From assembly GCF_964253085.1 (NCBI RefSeq), contig NZ_CAXUQH020000001.1:3286001-3350000 (forward strand): a stretch of DNA of 64,000 bases. Direction: 5' to 3'. The first letter of the stretch is position 1, and each line of letters begins with the position of its first letter. The position numbers and the translations under genes are program-made. The DNA comes from Paenibacillus_E sp964253085 (GTDB lineage: Bacteria > Bacillota > Bacilli > Paenibacillales > NBRC-103111). Shown here in pieces: positions 33,125 through 41,596 of this stretch. Under the pieces are notes generated by a model. That model saw only the letters and a list, made by a program, of their open reading frames with translations, had not been told where the DNA came from and did no database searches.

Positions 33125-34384
33125 TTGGAGCGGTTAAATAAAGAGGAACTTAAACATGTCGTGGATTCGATTGAGCCGGAGCTACAAATTTATATGAGTA
33201 AAAACCCGAAAAAATCGAAATCAGATTGTTGTTGTACAACAACGTCCACGACAACATGCACGACAACGTCCTCATCATCAAAGTGTTGTAAGAGAGGGAA
33301 GAGAGGGAAGAGAGGGAAGAGAGGAGCAACAGGAGCAACAGGAGCAGCAGGAGTAGCGGGAGCGACAGGAGCGACAGGAGCAGCTGGTGCAACAGGAGTA
33401 ACTGGACCGACTGGACCGACTGGACCGACTGGACCGACTGGACCGACTGGAGGAACAGGAGCAACCGGAGCAACAGGGGCAACCGGAGTGACTGGAGCAG
33501 CTGGAGCAACAGGAGCAACCGGAGCAACAGGGGCAACCGGAGCAACTGGTGCAACAGGTGACACAGGAGCGACCGGAGCGACGGGACCAGCTGGTGGTCC
33601 ACAGGGACCAACCGGAGCAACTGGGCCAACAGGAGCAGGAGGAGCAACCGGAGCAGCTGGTGCAACAGGTGAAACTGGAGCAACAGGAGCAACTGGTGCA
33701 ACCGGAGCAGCTGGTGCAACAGGAGCAACTGGTGCAACCGGAGCGACTGGAGTAACAGGAGCAGCTGGTGCAACTGGAGAAACAGGGGCAACCGGAGCAA
33801 CCGGAGCAACGGGAGCAACCGGAGCAGCTGGAGCAACCGGAGCAACAGGAGCAACAGGAGCAGCTGGAGCAACTGGTGCAACCGGAGCGACACCAACTAC
33901 TTTCACTAAAATTCTTAATTTTGGTGGAAATAATGCAGGATTTCAACGTTTAGCAGGGTCGCCTGGAGCGCTTTCCAATATGGTACCTTATGTCGATGCT
34001 GCGAATGGAAGCGTAGTTGCTTTTTCTGGGGCAATAGATGTAAACAACTTACCTGCTGGAGTGTATCTTTTCCAAGTATGTTTTGATGTTATTAATACTG
34101 CAGCGGCACCGTTAGCAGCTAACATCATATCTACAATTACTCTTACAACTACGGCTGCCCTTACTGGAACCATAGTTTTCTCAATTAGACCTACAGATGT
34201 AGGAGCGCAGCCTGTGCGTATTTCCAATGGTGCTCCATATGCAGTCACTCCAAATGCCACAGTAACATGGACCAGTAATATAGCTGGTAACCCTGTCATA
34301 AGAAATGATGCAATTTCAGTATTCCTAAATATGAACGTTACACAAAATGCCGTTTACTCTGTGTATATTTCATCTGCTGTTTAA
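33125..34384 (+). CDS. Collagen-like protein with Cys/Thr/Ser-rich N-terminus
   Basis: A 419-residue protein. Residues 1-57 contain C35-C37, C45 and C54-C55 set in a Thr/Ser run (CCCTTTSTTTCTTTSSSS) and end in KCCKRG, followed by KRGKRGKRG and a Gly-X-Y stalk to about residue 255, rich in Gly-Ala-Thr with a run of five Gly-Pro-Thr triplets. The C-terminal ~165 residues are a beta-rich globular domain (TFTKILNFGGNNAGFQRL, PYAVTPNATVTWTSN). TTG start with AGAGGTGGA. Divergent from the CotH kinase. Probably another spore-surface filament, with Thr and Ser as possible phosphorylation or glycosylation sites. Confidence 0.85.
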   Translation: MERLNKEELKHVVDSIEPELQIYMSKNPKKSKSDCCCTTTSTTTCTTTSSSSKCCKRGKRGKRGKRGATGATGAAGVAGATGATGAAGATGVTGPTGPTGPTGPTGPTGGTGATGATGATGVTGAAGATGATGATGATGATGATGDTGATGATGPAGGPQGPTGATGPTGAGGATGAAGATGETGATGATGATGAAGATGATGATGATGVTGAAGATGETGATGATGATGATGAAGATGATGATGAAGATGATGATPTTFTKILNFGGNNAGFQRLAGSPGALSNMVPYVDAANGSVVAFSGAIDVNNLPAGVYLFQVCFDVINTAAAPLAANIISTITLTTTAALTGTIVFSIRPTDVGAQPVRISNGAPYAVTPNATVTWTSNIAGNPVIRNDAISVFLNMNVTQNAVYSVYISSAV

Positions 34385-34423
34385 ATAGAGAAGGATCGTC
34401 CTAGCCGGTCTGGATCGGGTATT

Positions 34424-34495
34424 ATTACTTATGGTCAACAACCTAAAAAGGTTATCTGTGTAGATTACCTTGCGTTGTTGACCATGAGTAATTTT
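34424..34495 (+). terminator. Long structured terminator of the third collagen gene
   Basis: A 19-bp outer stem (34424-34442 with 34474-34492, one G-U pair) encloses a smaller hairpin (AAGGTTATC / GATTACCTT), followed by TTTTC. Confidence 0.75.
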
Positions 34496-34566
34496 CATGG
34501 CAGAAAACATGCGAAAATTACTCTCCCGCTAATCTCACTTCTCCAACCCCACAGTTAATCAAATAG

Positions 34567-34595
34567 TTGCCCACACGGGGCAGATTTGAGATAAT
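34567..34595 (+). promoter_or_regulatory. Predicted promoter for the lactonase operon
   Basis: TTGCCC (34567-34572), 17-bp spacer, GATAAT (34590-34595), just before the gene. Confidence 0.4.
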
Positions 34596-34631
34596 GCTCA
34601 TAGTGAAATTAGATGAATGGGAGTGACATCC

Positions 34632-35720
34632 GTGGACAAGCAGCAACAAACGAAACAAACTTTAGCCTTTATTGGATCTTATGCCGAAGCGAAGAATCCG
34701 GGGGTTTATACGGCACAATTTGATGCAGAAACAGGTAGCTTAGCGCTTACCCATAACGTAACGGGTCTCCAAAATCCAACCTTTCTAGCTGTCGATGCAG
34801 CAAATTGGCGATTATACGCACTAGGTGAAGGTGTTGGTGCGGAAGGTCAGAAATGTGGAGCAGCTAGTGCCTACACCATCCAGCCAGCAACGGGTGAATT
34901 AACACTACTTAATCAGGAAAACACGCTGCCTGCGACAACATGCCACATTCAGCTAGACAACATGAATCAAGTCGTAATGGTTACGAGCTATCATGGTGGT
35001 ATGGTTGGCTTATCTCCAATTATAGCCGATGGCCTGATTGGGACTTCCGCGGACATTCAGCAGCATCATGGTGCGAGCCTACTTCCCGTACAGGATCGGC
35101 CGCGAGCGCATTCCGTTTTCGTTGATCGTGCGAATCGTTTCATAGGTGCATGTGATTTAGGCCTTGATAAAATTATTCTATACAAACTCGATCTTGCCGC
35201 TAAGCGTCTCATTCCACATGGCGAAGTGTCTGTCACGCCTGGGTCGGGGCCGCGCCATTTTGCCTTCCACCCATCCTATAAGTACGGGTATGTGATTAAT
35301 GAGCTCGGTTCCACGGTTACAGCATTCAGCTATGATGAAGAACACGGTAAACTAACAGAAATCCAAACGATTCCAACCCTGCCAGCCTCCTACGATGGCG
35401 AAAATGGGTGCGCAGACATCCACGTCTCACCTGACGGACGCTACCTTTATGGTTCCAACCGCGGACACGATAGCATCGTAGTTTATGCCATTGACAAGCA
35501 AACAGGAAAGCTCTCTGTCGTGGAACATGCACCAACCCTTGGGAAGCACCCACGAAATTTTGGGATTTCGCCTGATGGACGTTTTGTCCTAGTCGCGAAT
35601 AAAGATTCCGACAATATCGTTAGCTTTGCGCGCGATGAGACGACTGGGAAACTAGTCCCAACTGGCAGTGTACTTGAGATGTCTCAGCCTGTATGCATCA
35701 AGTTCCTTCCGGTACAATGA
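34632..35720 (+). CDS. Lactonase family protein (6-phosphogluconolactonase-like)
   Basis: A 362-residue seven-bladed beta-propeller of the lactonase (PF10282) family, which includes 6-phosphogluconolactonases such as YkgB. Repeated strands such as LYALGEG, FVLVANKDSDN and DGRYLYGSNRGHDSIVVY, and the GSGPRHFAFHP motif, are typical. The GTG start has GGGAG eight bases upstream; an ATG 15 bp earlier has no site. It overlaps the next gene by four bases (ATGA). Probably cytosolic, hydrolysing a sugar lactone; the substrate is not certain. Confidence 0.85.
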   Translation: MDKQQQTKQTLAFIGSYAEAKNPGVYTAQFDAETGSLALTHNVTGLQNPTFLAVDAANWRLYALGEGVGAEGQKCGAASAYTIQPATGELTLLNQENTLPATTCHIQLDNMNQVVMVTSYHGGMVGLSPIIADGLIGTSADIQQHHGASLLPVQDRPRAHSVFVDRANRFIGACDLGLDKIILYKLDLAAKRLIPHGEVSVTPGSGPRHFAFHPSYKYGYVINELGSTVTAFSYDEEHGKLTEIQTIPTLPASYDGENGCADIHVSPDGRYLYGSNRGHDSIVVYAIDKQTGKLSVVEHAPTLGKHPRNFGISPDGRFVLVANKDSDNIVSFARDETTGKLVPTGSVLEMSQPVCIKFLPVQ

Positions 35721-36031
35721 CACCTTTTACGGAGAGAGTTCTCGAAGTCATCCGATCCATTCCCGAAGGAAAAGTGATGACGTATGGCCAAATCGCGCGG
35801 CAAGCCGGGAGTCCAAGAGCAGCTCGGCAAGTTGTGCGAATTCTGCATGCCATGAGCAAAAAGTTTCGTCTCCCCTGGCACAGAGTCCTCAATGTTCGTG
35901 GAGAAATCGTGATCCAAGATGATGAGGGTGCGCAGCTGCAGCGGTTTTTGCTAGAATCTGAAGGCGTCCATGTTTCAGAAGATCAAACGGTTTCTCTAGC
36001 AGACTATCAACTTCGTACCGAAATGGAATGA
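35717..36031 (+). CDS. Alkyltransferase-like DNA-damage protein (ATL)
   Basis: A 104-residue protein like the DNA-binding domain of O6-alkylguanine-DNA alkyltransferase. KVMTYGQIARQAGSPRAARQV matches the helix-turn-helix and arginine finger, but the active-site PCHRV is PWHRV (Trp54), the hallmark of ATL proteins that bind O6-alkylguanine without repairing it and hand it to nucleotide-excision repair. Its ATG overlaps the stop of the lactonase gene by four bases and has no ribosome site of its own, so translation is coupled. A longer start would overlap more and lacks a site. Confidence 0.85.
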   Translation: MTPFTERVLEVIRSIPEGKVMTYGQIARQAGSPRAARQVVRILHAMSKKFRLPWHRVLNVRGEIVIQDDEGAQLQRFLLESEGVHVSEDQTVSLADYQLRTEME

Positions 36032-36110
36032 AACGCAATTTTCTTCTGGTATGATGCCACTTTAAACTAGTATACTATTATCAAATAAAATGAAATGGGT
36101 CGTGAAGCAC

Positions 36111-36180
36111 ACGCCGTTTTTATCATGGTTACTGAGGAGTAAGTCCTTTCAGTGATCGTGGTGGAAGCGGCGTTTTGTTT
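36111..36180 (+). terminator. 25-bp wobble-paired hairpin terminator
   Basis: Arms at 36111-36135 and 36149-36173 pair over all 25 positions if seven G-U pairs are allowed; the loop is 13 bases. TTTGTTT follows. The wobble pairs form only in plus-strand RNA, so it works in that orientation. Confidence 0.65.
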
Positions 36181-36302
36181 ATGCCCAAATGAGGAGAGAA
36201 TGAATATCGCTATTTGGATTTTGCCTATATGCCGGGGATGCTAGGGCTGCAATTGAAATCCAAGGTTACAGTTCACATGTACGAGATCTCGAAATATGGC
36301 GA

Positions 36303-36438
36303 TTTAAGGGAACGAAGATGTCTTATTCTTACTGAAATGTATAAATCCTGGTGTAATGACTTAAATAGCGCATCTACGTTCCTTTTATGCCAGAAATCGG
36401 CCCAAAATGCTCGATTAGTGCACCCACGTTCCCCTTCA
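36303..36438. repeat. Intergenic repeat family A, three copies
   Basis: Two direct copies near 36366 and 36416 (TAGCGCATCTACGTTCC and TAGTGCACCCACGTTCC) are 50 bp apart, and one inverted copy lies at 36303-36325 (GGGAACGAAGATG). An apparent reading frame across them is probably chance. The 36181-36571 stretch otherwise shows no gene. Confidence 0.55.
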
Positions 36439-36571
36439 CGAGAGTGAGGGGAGTCGTGGTGGAAGTAGATAGCTGGTGGATGGTAGGGTTTAGCACGTTA
36501 AAGTGACTAAGGTTTAGCTCAGCTAGTGGATGTGAGAGGTTGCAATGCACGGGAAAATTCTATATCCCTCC

Positions 36572-36585
36572 TGAAAGCGTTTGCG
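36572..36585 (+). promoter_or_regulatory. cre-like site at the promoter of the polysaccharide locus
   Basis: TGAAAGCGTTTGCG matches the cre consensus at 12 of 14 positions and sits just before a TACAAT -10 (36586-36591). CcpA control of the sensor/regulator unit is a reasonable inference. Confidence 0.4.
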
Positions 36586-36615
36586 ATACAATGTGAGCAT
36601 GGGGGTGCACCGTTC

Positions 36616-38376
36616 ATGAAGACCATATTGTACAAACTTACGCTAAAGAAGCGCATGTGGGTGTCGTTCGTTCTGCTGATTGCCATCTCGATCGCGGCGA
36701 CTGGGGGACTGTCTTATTATATAAGTGCGCGTGTCATCGAGCGGAATACGTTTCAATTAAGCCAGGATAACTTGAACACATCCGCTCGTGTGCTGGATGA
36801 GAAAGCGAAGCAAATTCTTGTTTCGGTGCTGAATATTATGATCTCCCAGCCGTTTGTCCAAATGTCGAAGGATTCGGCTGCCGGCAAGAAGGATGGCTAC
36901 TACGGGCATATGACGGCGATGAACTCGGCGTTCACGCAGGCGAAGCTGGCAGAGCCGTCAATAGAGTCGATATTTATCGCGACGCCGATTGGGGAATTTT
37001 ATTCTGCTAGCTACTATCGGAATCAAGGATACTCCTTCTATGACTCGCCGCTGTACGAGAAAGCGCAATCGACCAAAGAGCCCTTCTGGGTCGAAGGGCA
37101 TGAAGATCTTCTTTTTCAAGGGAAAGATCGTGTCATCTCATTAGTTATGAAATCCATTAGTGAGAGCCCGAACATGTATTTCGTTGTGAATTTGAACGAG
37201 AAGGCGATCCAAGGCATGCTGTCCGACCGGCACACAGAGCAGGAAGATCAGAATTTATTTCTGGTAAATCGGAACGCCGATAGTGTTCTGCTAAACCAAC
37301 CAAACCTGCCCAAAAGCTATGACAAAACATTCCTAGAGGAACACATCGGGACGAGCTCAAGGGGGCATTTCGAGGTCGGCATAGCAGCGCAATACGATCT
37401 AGTCAACTACGCGACTTTACAATTCAATCCGGACTGGCTGCTGCTCAGCGTCCAATCGAGATCAGATCTACTCAAGGATTTGAGCTGGATTCAATGGGCG
37501 ACCGGCATCATTATGCTCGTCTGCATCATTATGGCGGTACTGGTGTCGAATGTGCTTTCGGCGATTTTGCTGAAGCCGCTGTATCATCTGCAAATGCTGA
37601 TGAGTAAGGTAGGACGCAATGATCTGTCTGTTCGATTCCAGAGCCATTATCAAGATGAGGTCAGTCAGGTAGGCCATAAATTTAACAGCATGCTGCTGGA
37701 AATCAATGAACTCATCGACGAAGTGAAGGACGCTGAACGAGAGAAACGCAAGTCCGAAGCCAAGGCGTTGCAGGCACAGATCTCACCGCATTTTTTATAT
37801 AACACACTCAATACGATCATTTGGAAAATGGAAACGGACGAATTGGACAACTCCAAGTCGATGGTCATCGCCTTATCACAGCTCTTTCAATTAGGCCTCA
37901 ATCATGGCGAAGAATGGACGACGGTCGAGAAAGAACTACTTCATGTGCGGCAGTATTTGACGATACAACAGCTTTGCTATGAGGAGCTTTTTGACTTTGA
38001 AATTGTAGTAAGCAGTGATACCAGCCTAGCACTGCCCATTATGAAAATCATGCTCCAACCCTTGGTTGAGAATAGTTTGCTTCACGGGTTTGAGCATATG
38101 GAATCTGGCGGTAAGATTCGTATCGAACTTACATCCGATCATCAACAACTGCATATTGTTGTTGAAGATAACGGTTCCGGCATGGATGCAGATAAGCTGC
38201 AACTGAGCCTGAATCATCCTAACACAGAGAAGAAAGGCTATGCGCTTCGGAATGTCTTCAACCGCTTGCTACTGTACTATGGCGGCGAGGCAACGATGGT
38301 TCTCTCGAGTGAGCCTTTTGAAGCGACAAAGGTGTATATAACGATACCGATTAAGGGGGAAGTCTTACATGAATAG
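36616..38376 (+). CDS. YesM-type sensor histidine kinase
   Basis: A 586-residue membrane sensor kinase with a transmembrane helix near residues 13-35, an extracellular region, a second helix near 290-312, HAMP, His_kinase with QISPHFLYN (His near 385) and HATPase (ILQPLVENSLLHG, DNGSGMD). Start ATG has GGGGGTG eight bases upstream; the longer reading adds 30 residues that span the promoter and cre-like site. It overlaps its regulator by eight bases. It probably senses the polysaccharide-derived sugar imported by the genes downstream. Confidence 0.92.
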   Translation: MKTILYKLTLKKRMWVSFVLLIAISIAATGGLSYYISARVIERNTFQLSQDNLNTSARVLDEKAKQILVSVLNIMISQPFVQMSKDSAAGKKDGYYGHMTAMNSAFTQAKLAEPSIESIFIATPIGEFYSASYYRNQGYSFYDSPLYEKAQSTKEPFWVEGHEDLLFQGKDRVISLVMKSISESPNMYFVVNLNEKAIQGMLSDRHTEQEDQNLFLVNRNADSVLLNQPNLPKSYDKTFLEEHIGTSSRGHFEVGIAAQYDLVNYATLQFNPDWLLLSVQSRSDLLKDLSWIQWATGIIMLVCIIMAVLVSNVLSAILLKPLYHLQMLMSKVGRNDLSVRFQSHYQDEVSQVGHKFNSMLLEINELIDEVKDAEREKRKSEAKALQAQISPHFLYNTLNTIIWKMETDELDNSKSMVIALSQLFQLGLNHGEEWTTVEKELLHVRQYLTIQQLCYEELFDFEIVVSSDTSLALPIMKIMLQPLVENSLLHGFEHMESGGKIRIELTSDHQQLHIVVEDNGSGMDADKLQLSLNHPNTEKKGYALRNVFNRLLLYYGGEATMVLSSEPFEATKVYITIPIKGEVLHE

Positions 38377-39976
38377 GGCTGATATAACACTTTGTGTCAT
38401 TGATGATATAAGAAGTGTCGTTCGAGGGATCGCTGATTTGATCCAAATCGACATACATGGTGTGCAAGTAGTAGGGACAGCAGGCAATGGAGAGGACGGC
38501 TTGCAGATGGTCTTAGATCTCAGGCCAGATATCGTCTTAACGGATATTCGGATGCCGCGAATGGATGGTTTGGAGATGACGAAAGCGATCACAGCGGTGA
38601 TGCCCAATTGCAAAGTAATCCTACTCAGCGGCTATACGGATTTCGAATATGCGCAGCAAGCGCTTCGTCTAGGTGCGTTCGATTTTATAGCGAAGCCGTT
38701 CTTGAAAACGGCGATTGAAGCGGTTGTGCAGAAAGCGAAAGAGCAAATTGAGCTGGATCGTGTCCATTTTGCCAAACAAAGCGAAATGGAACGCCAAATT
38801 AAGGAAAGCATGCCGCTGCTGCGTCAAGAATATTTGCATCTGTTGCTGCGTTACAACGCCAATGAATCCAGACTGAAGGAGCGTTGGGACTATTTGAAGC
38901 TCGATCTAAATCGGGAGCGCCTCATCATTATGTGCATTGAAATCGATGGCTTTGCGAAGCAAGTGGATACCCATGGCATTCATGACGTTGAACTGGCCCG
39001 GTTTGCGGTAAAAAACATCCTCGAAGAAACACTCGTTTCTGTCACGAAATCCATTGTATTCCGGGAGCAATTGAGCGGCTTCATTTGTCTGCTGAATGTG
39101 CCAACTCACATGGATATCGTTACGCTGGCTGAACAGTGTCGCGAGCATATGCTGAACTACTCACGCTACACGATCTCTATCGGTGTCGGACTTGAGGCCA
39201 GAACGATTCACGAGCTGCCCCAATCTTATCAGCAGGCAACGGAAGCCTTGTCCCACAATTTCTATACAGGCGGGAATAGTGTTTTCTACTATGAAGATAT
39301 TCAACATCATGCTGTTACACGTTCTAGACATAGTGCCGAGCAAGAAAAAGAGTTGTTCAATTACTTGCGCATGGGCAATAAAGAGAGAGCACTGCCTCTT
39401 CTGCAGAGCATTGTACATAGCTATTCGGGGGTACAACCTAGCGATGTGATGAATGTGTGCTATGAGCTAGGGCTGCTTATGAATCGCATTTTCGCTGAGA
39501 AAATTACGATGCCAAGTGGGATGGACGAACTGACAGCGAAGCTGGATCTTCTGAAAAAGGGGGAGCGCTTGACGCTGCGTGAGTTAAATGAATTACTCGA
39601 TCAATTGGTTTCAGCAGGTTGCGACGCTTTGCAGAAGCAGCGTGAGCTGGAAGCGGATTCGGTCATCGCCCAGGCGATTCACTATATGAGAGAGAATTTG
39701 GACAAGAATGTAACGGTCACTGATTTAGCGAAGCATGTGTATTTGAGCGGCAGTTATTTTGCGAATCTGTTCAAAAAGGTGACAGGGACGACGCTCATCA
39801 ACTACATGAACGGACTGCGAATCGAGAAGGCAAAGGAGATGCTCCTTGATGATAAGCAGGTGCAAGAAGTTGCGATTCATTTGGGTTACGAGGATCGTTC
39901 TTACTTCACAGACGTGTTCAAGAGACATGTCGGGATGACACCGACGGAGTTCAAGCAAATCTATAAACCGTCCTAA
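38369..39976 (+). CDS. YesN-type response regulator, AraC family
   Basis: A 535-residue regulator with a receiver domain (DD at 12-13, phospho-acceptor Asp59 in VLTDIRMPRMDG, Lys in IAKPF), a long middle region, and two AraC helix-turn-helix motifs at the C-terminus (SGSYFANLFKKVTGTTL, DRSYFTDVFKRHVGMTP). It overlaps the kinase by eight bases and has GGGGGA eight bases upstream. It likely activates the downstream transporter and lyase genes. Confidence 0.92.
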   Translation: MNRADITLCVIDDIRSVVRGIADLIQIDIHGVQVVGTAGNGEDGLQMVLDLRPDIVLTDIRMPRMDGLEMTKAITAVMPNCKVILLSGYTDFEYAQQALRLGAFDFIAKPFLKTAIEAVVQKAKEQIELDRVHFAKQSEMERQIKESMPLLRQEYLHLLLRYNANESRLKERWDYLKLDLNRERLIIMCIEIDGFAKQVDTHGIHDVELARFAVKNILEETLVSVTKSIVFREQLSGFICLLNVPTHMDIVTLAEQCREHMLNYSRYTISIGVGLEARTIHELPQSYQQATEALSHNFYTGGNSVFYYEDIQHHAVTRSRHSAEQEKELFNYLRMGNKERALPLLQSIVHSYSGVQPSDVMNVCYELGLLMNRIFAEKITMPSGMDELTAKLDLLKKGERLTLRELNELLDQLVSAGCDALQKQRELEADSVIAQAIHYMRENLDKNVTVTDLAKHVYLSGSYFANLFKKVTGTTLINYMNGLRIEKAKEMLLDDKQVQEVAIHLGYEDRSYFTDVFKRHVGMTPTEFKQIYKPS

Positions 39977-40015
39977 TACAATCATATTTTCCTAGTGAAT
40001 AGTGGTTTTACCCTC

Positions 40016-40044
40016 CTCACAGCTAGAGTGAATTCGCTTACACT
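40016..40044 (+). promoter_or_regulatory. Predicted promoter with strong cre match
   Basis: CTCACA (40016-40021), 17-bp spacer, TACACT (40039-40044). TGAATTCGCTTACA at 40029-40042 matches cre at 13 of 14 positions and covers the -10, so catabolite repression of the transporter operon is likely. Confidence 0.5.
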
Positions 40045-40088
40045 TTAGAAGTAAACACATGGGAAAAGAAAAGGGAGGCCAACCATTT

Positions 40089-41510
40089 ATGCGTAAGAAA
40101 CCGTTTCATCTCGCTGCATCCGCAGCTCTGCTAGTCACCTTATCTGCTTGCGGGAGCAGCCATACAGCGGATACATCTGCAAGCCCTGCAGCAACAGCTG
40201 CAGCAACAGCAGCGGCAAGTTCCGCAGCGCCAGCAGCAGCAGCCGGCCCCAAAACAAAGCTAACTTACTGGACGAACGACCGTGGTGCATCGGATCATAT
40301 CAAAGCGGAGATCGCGAAGTATAATGCCGAGAATAAGGACAATATCGAAGTAGAAGTCACGATCATGGCTGACAACTATGAGCAATCTTTGGATGTTGCT
40401 TTCGCTAGTAATCAAGCACCGGACATTATTAAGACATCAGGCTCTAATTTTGCCCCGTTCATCAAGAAAGGCTACTTAGAACCATTAGATACCTACATGA
40501 CCCCTGAATTCAAAAACCGTTTCAAGAACCTCATCATCGACGACGGGAACCGTGTGGATAATAAAATTTACTCTTTGCCGAACTATGGTATCACTTGGCG
40601 CCTTATCTATAACGTCGATCTTTTCCAAAAAGCGGGTATTACTGCACCGCCGAAAACGATCAATGAAATGGTCGAAACAGCCAAGAAGCTTACCGTTGCT
40701 GGGAAGGATATTGGTGCTTATGGCTTCGCAGGTAACTTCAAAAATAACGGAGGCTTTGGCCGTTCCGCTTCACCGATTGTCGCGCTGAGCACAGGGATCC
40801 TGGATGGCTTTAACTTCAAAACAGGCAAGTTCGACTTCGCTAGTCAAATCCCAATGCTCGAGGCTCTGCGCAAAATGAAGCAGGATGGCAGTATGATTCC
40901 TGGTTTTGAACTACTTGATATCGACCCGCTCCGTGCACAATTTGCGGAAGGTAAAATCGGCATGTACATCAACCATGCGAGTGAACCGGGTGTATACAAG
41001 AACCAATTCCCAGCGAAAATCAAATGGAGTGCGGCGCCGCTTCCTACGGTAGATGGCACAATCAATGGCGCTTCGCCTTTCTCGAATGCGACGGTTTGGC
41101 TCGCGATGAGTGCGAAATCGGCGAACAAAGCGAAAGCGTGGAAATTCATCGAAACGATGTACGGACCGGAAGTGTTGAAAACATACCAAGAAGATAGCGT
41201 AGGGATCTCCGCTGTTCCGGACGTTCTGGCCGTTGCGAAGAAACCAGGTTTCGCTAATATGGACTTGTTCCTACCTAACAAATATGACGCTCTGTTCCCA
41301 GTTGTCCCAGCGGTGACTCCGGAAGGTAAGAATTTGGGCGATGAAGCCTTGAGATACATCCTAGAGGGCGGCGATGTGAATAAAATAACGACAGATCTGT
41401 CGACACGCTATAACACCGCTTTGGATAAAGCTAGGCAAACGGGTACGACGAAAAATCAACCAATTCCTGACTTTGATGCGAAAAATCTGCAAGGCAGTTT
41501 AGTTAAATAA
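40089..41510 (+). CDS. ABC sugar transporter, solute-binding lipoprotein
   Basis: A 473-residue family 1 solute-binding protein. MRKKPFHLAASAALLVTLSAC is a lipoprotein signal with lipobox LSAC; a long Ala/Ser-rich linker follows, then the mature domain TKLTYWTNDRG. ATG preceded by GGGAGG. It delivers a carbohydrate to the two permeases downstream. A hairpin lies between it and the first permease, as in the other ABC operon of this window. Given the lyase and GH2 enzymes that follow, it probably binds an oligosaccharide released from a polysaccharide, which is inference. Confidence 0.92.
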   Translation: MRKKPFHLAASAALLVTLSACGSSHTADTSASPAATAAATAAASSAAPAAAAGPKTKLTYWTNDRGASDHIKAEIAKYNAENKDNIEVEVTIMADNYEQSLDVAFASNQAPDIIKTSGSNFAPFIKKGYLEPLDTYMTPEFKNRFKNLIIDDGNRVDNKIYSLPNYGITWRLIYNVDLFQKAGITAPPKTINEMVETAKKLTVAGKDIGAYGFAGNFKNNGGFGRSASPIVALSTGILDGFNFKTGKFDFASQIPMLEALRKMKQDGSMIPGFELLDIDPLRAQFAEGKIGMYINHASEPGVYKNQFPAKIKWSAAPLPTVDGTINGASPFSNATVWLAMSAKSANKAKAWKFIETMYGPEVLKTYQEDSVGISAVPDVLAVAKKPGFANMDLFLPNKYDALFPVVPAVTPEGKNLGDEALRYILEGGDVNKITTDLSTRYNTALDKARQTGTTKNQPIPDFDAKNLQGSLVK

Positions 41511-41529
41511 GATCACGCTAGAAGAGGAG

Positions 41530-41574
41530 GCTATCCGCTTGAAACCGTGTGTTTGAAGCGGGTAGCGCTTTTTC
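41530..41574 (+). terminator. Intercistronic hairpin, attenuating terminator
   Basis: GCTATCCGCTT pairs with GAAGCGGGTAGC and is followed by GCTTTTTC, between the binding protein and permeases. Confidence 0.65.
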
Positions 41575-41596
41575 TCAAGCAGAAAGGAGCCTTGCA

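Noticed and set aside
36200..36447. Short open frame over the repeat family at 36214-36447
   Set aside because: No convincing ribosome site or motif, and it spans intergenic repeats.
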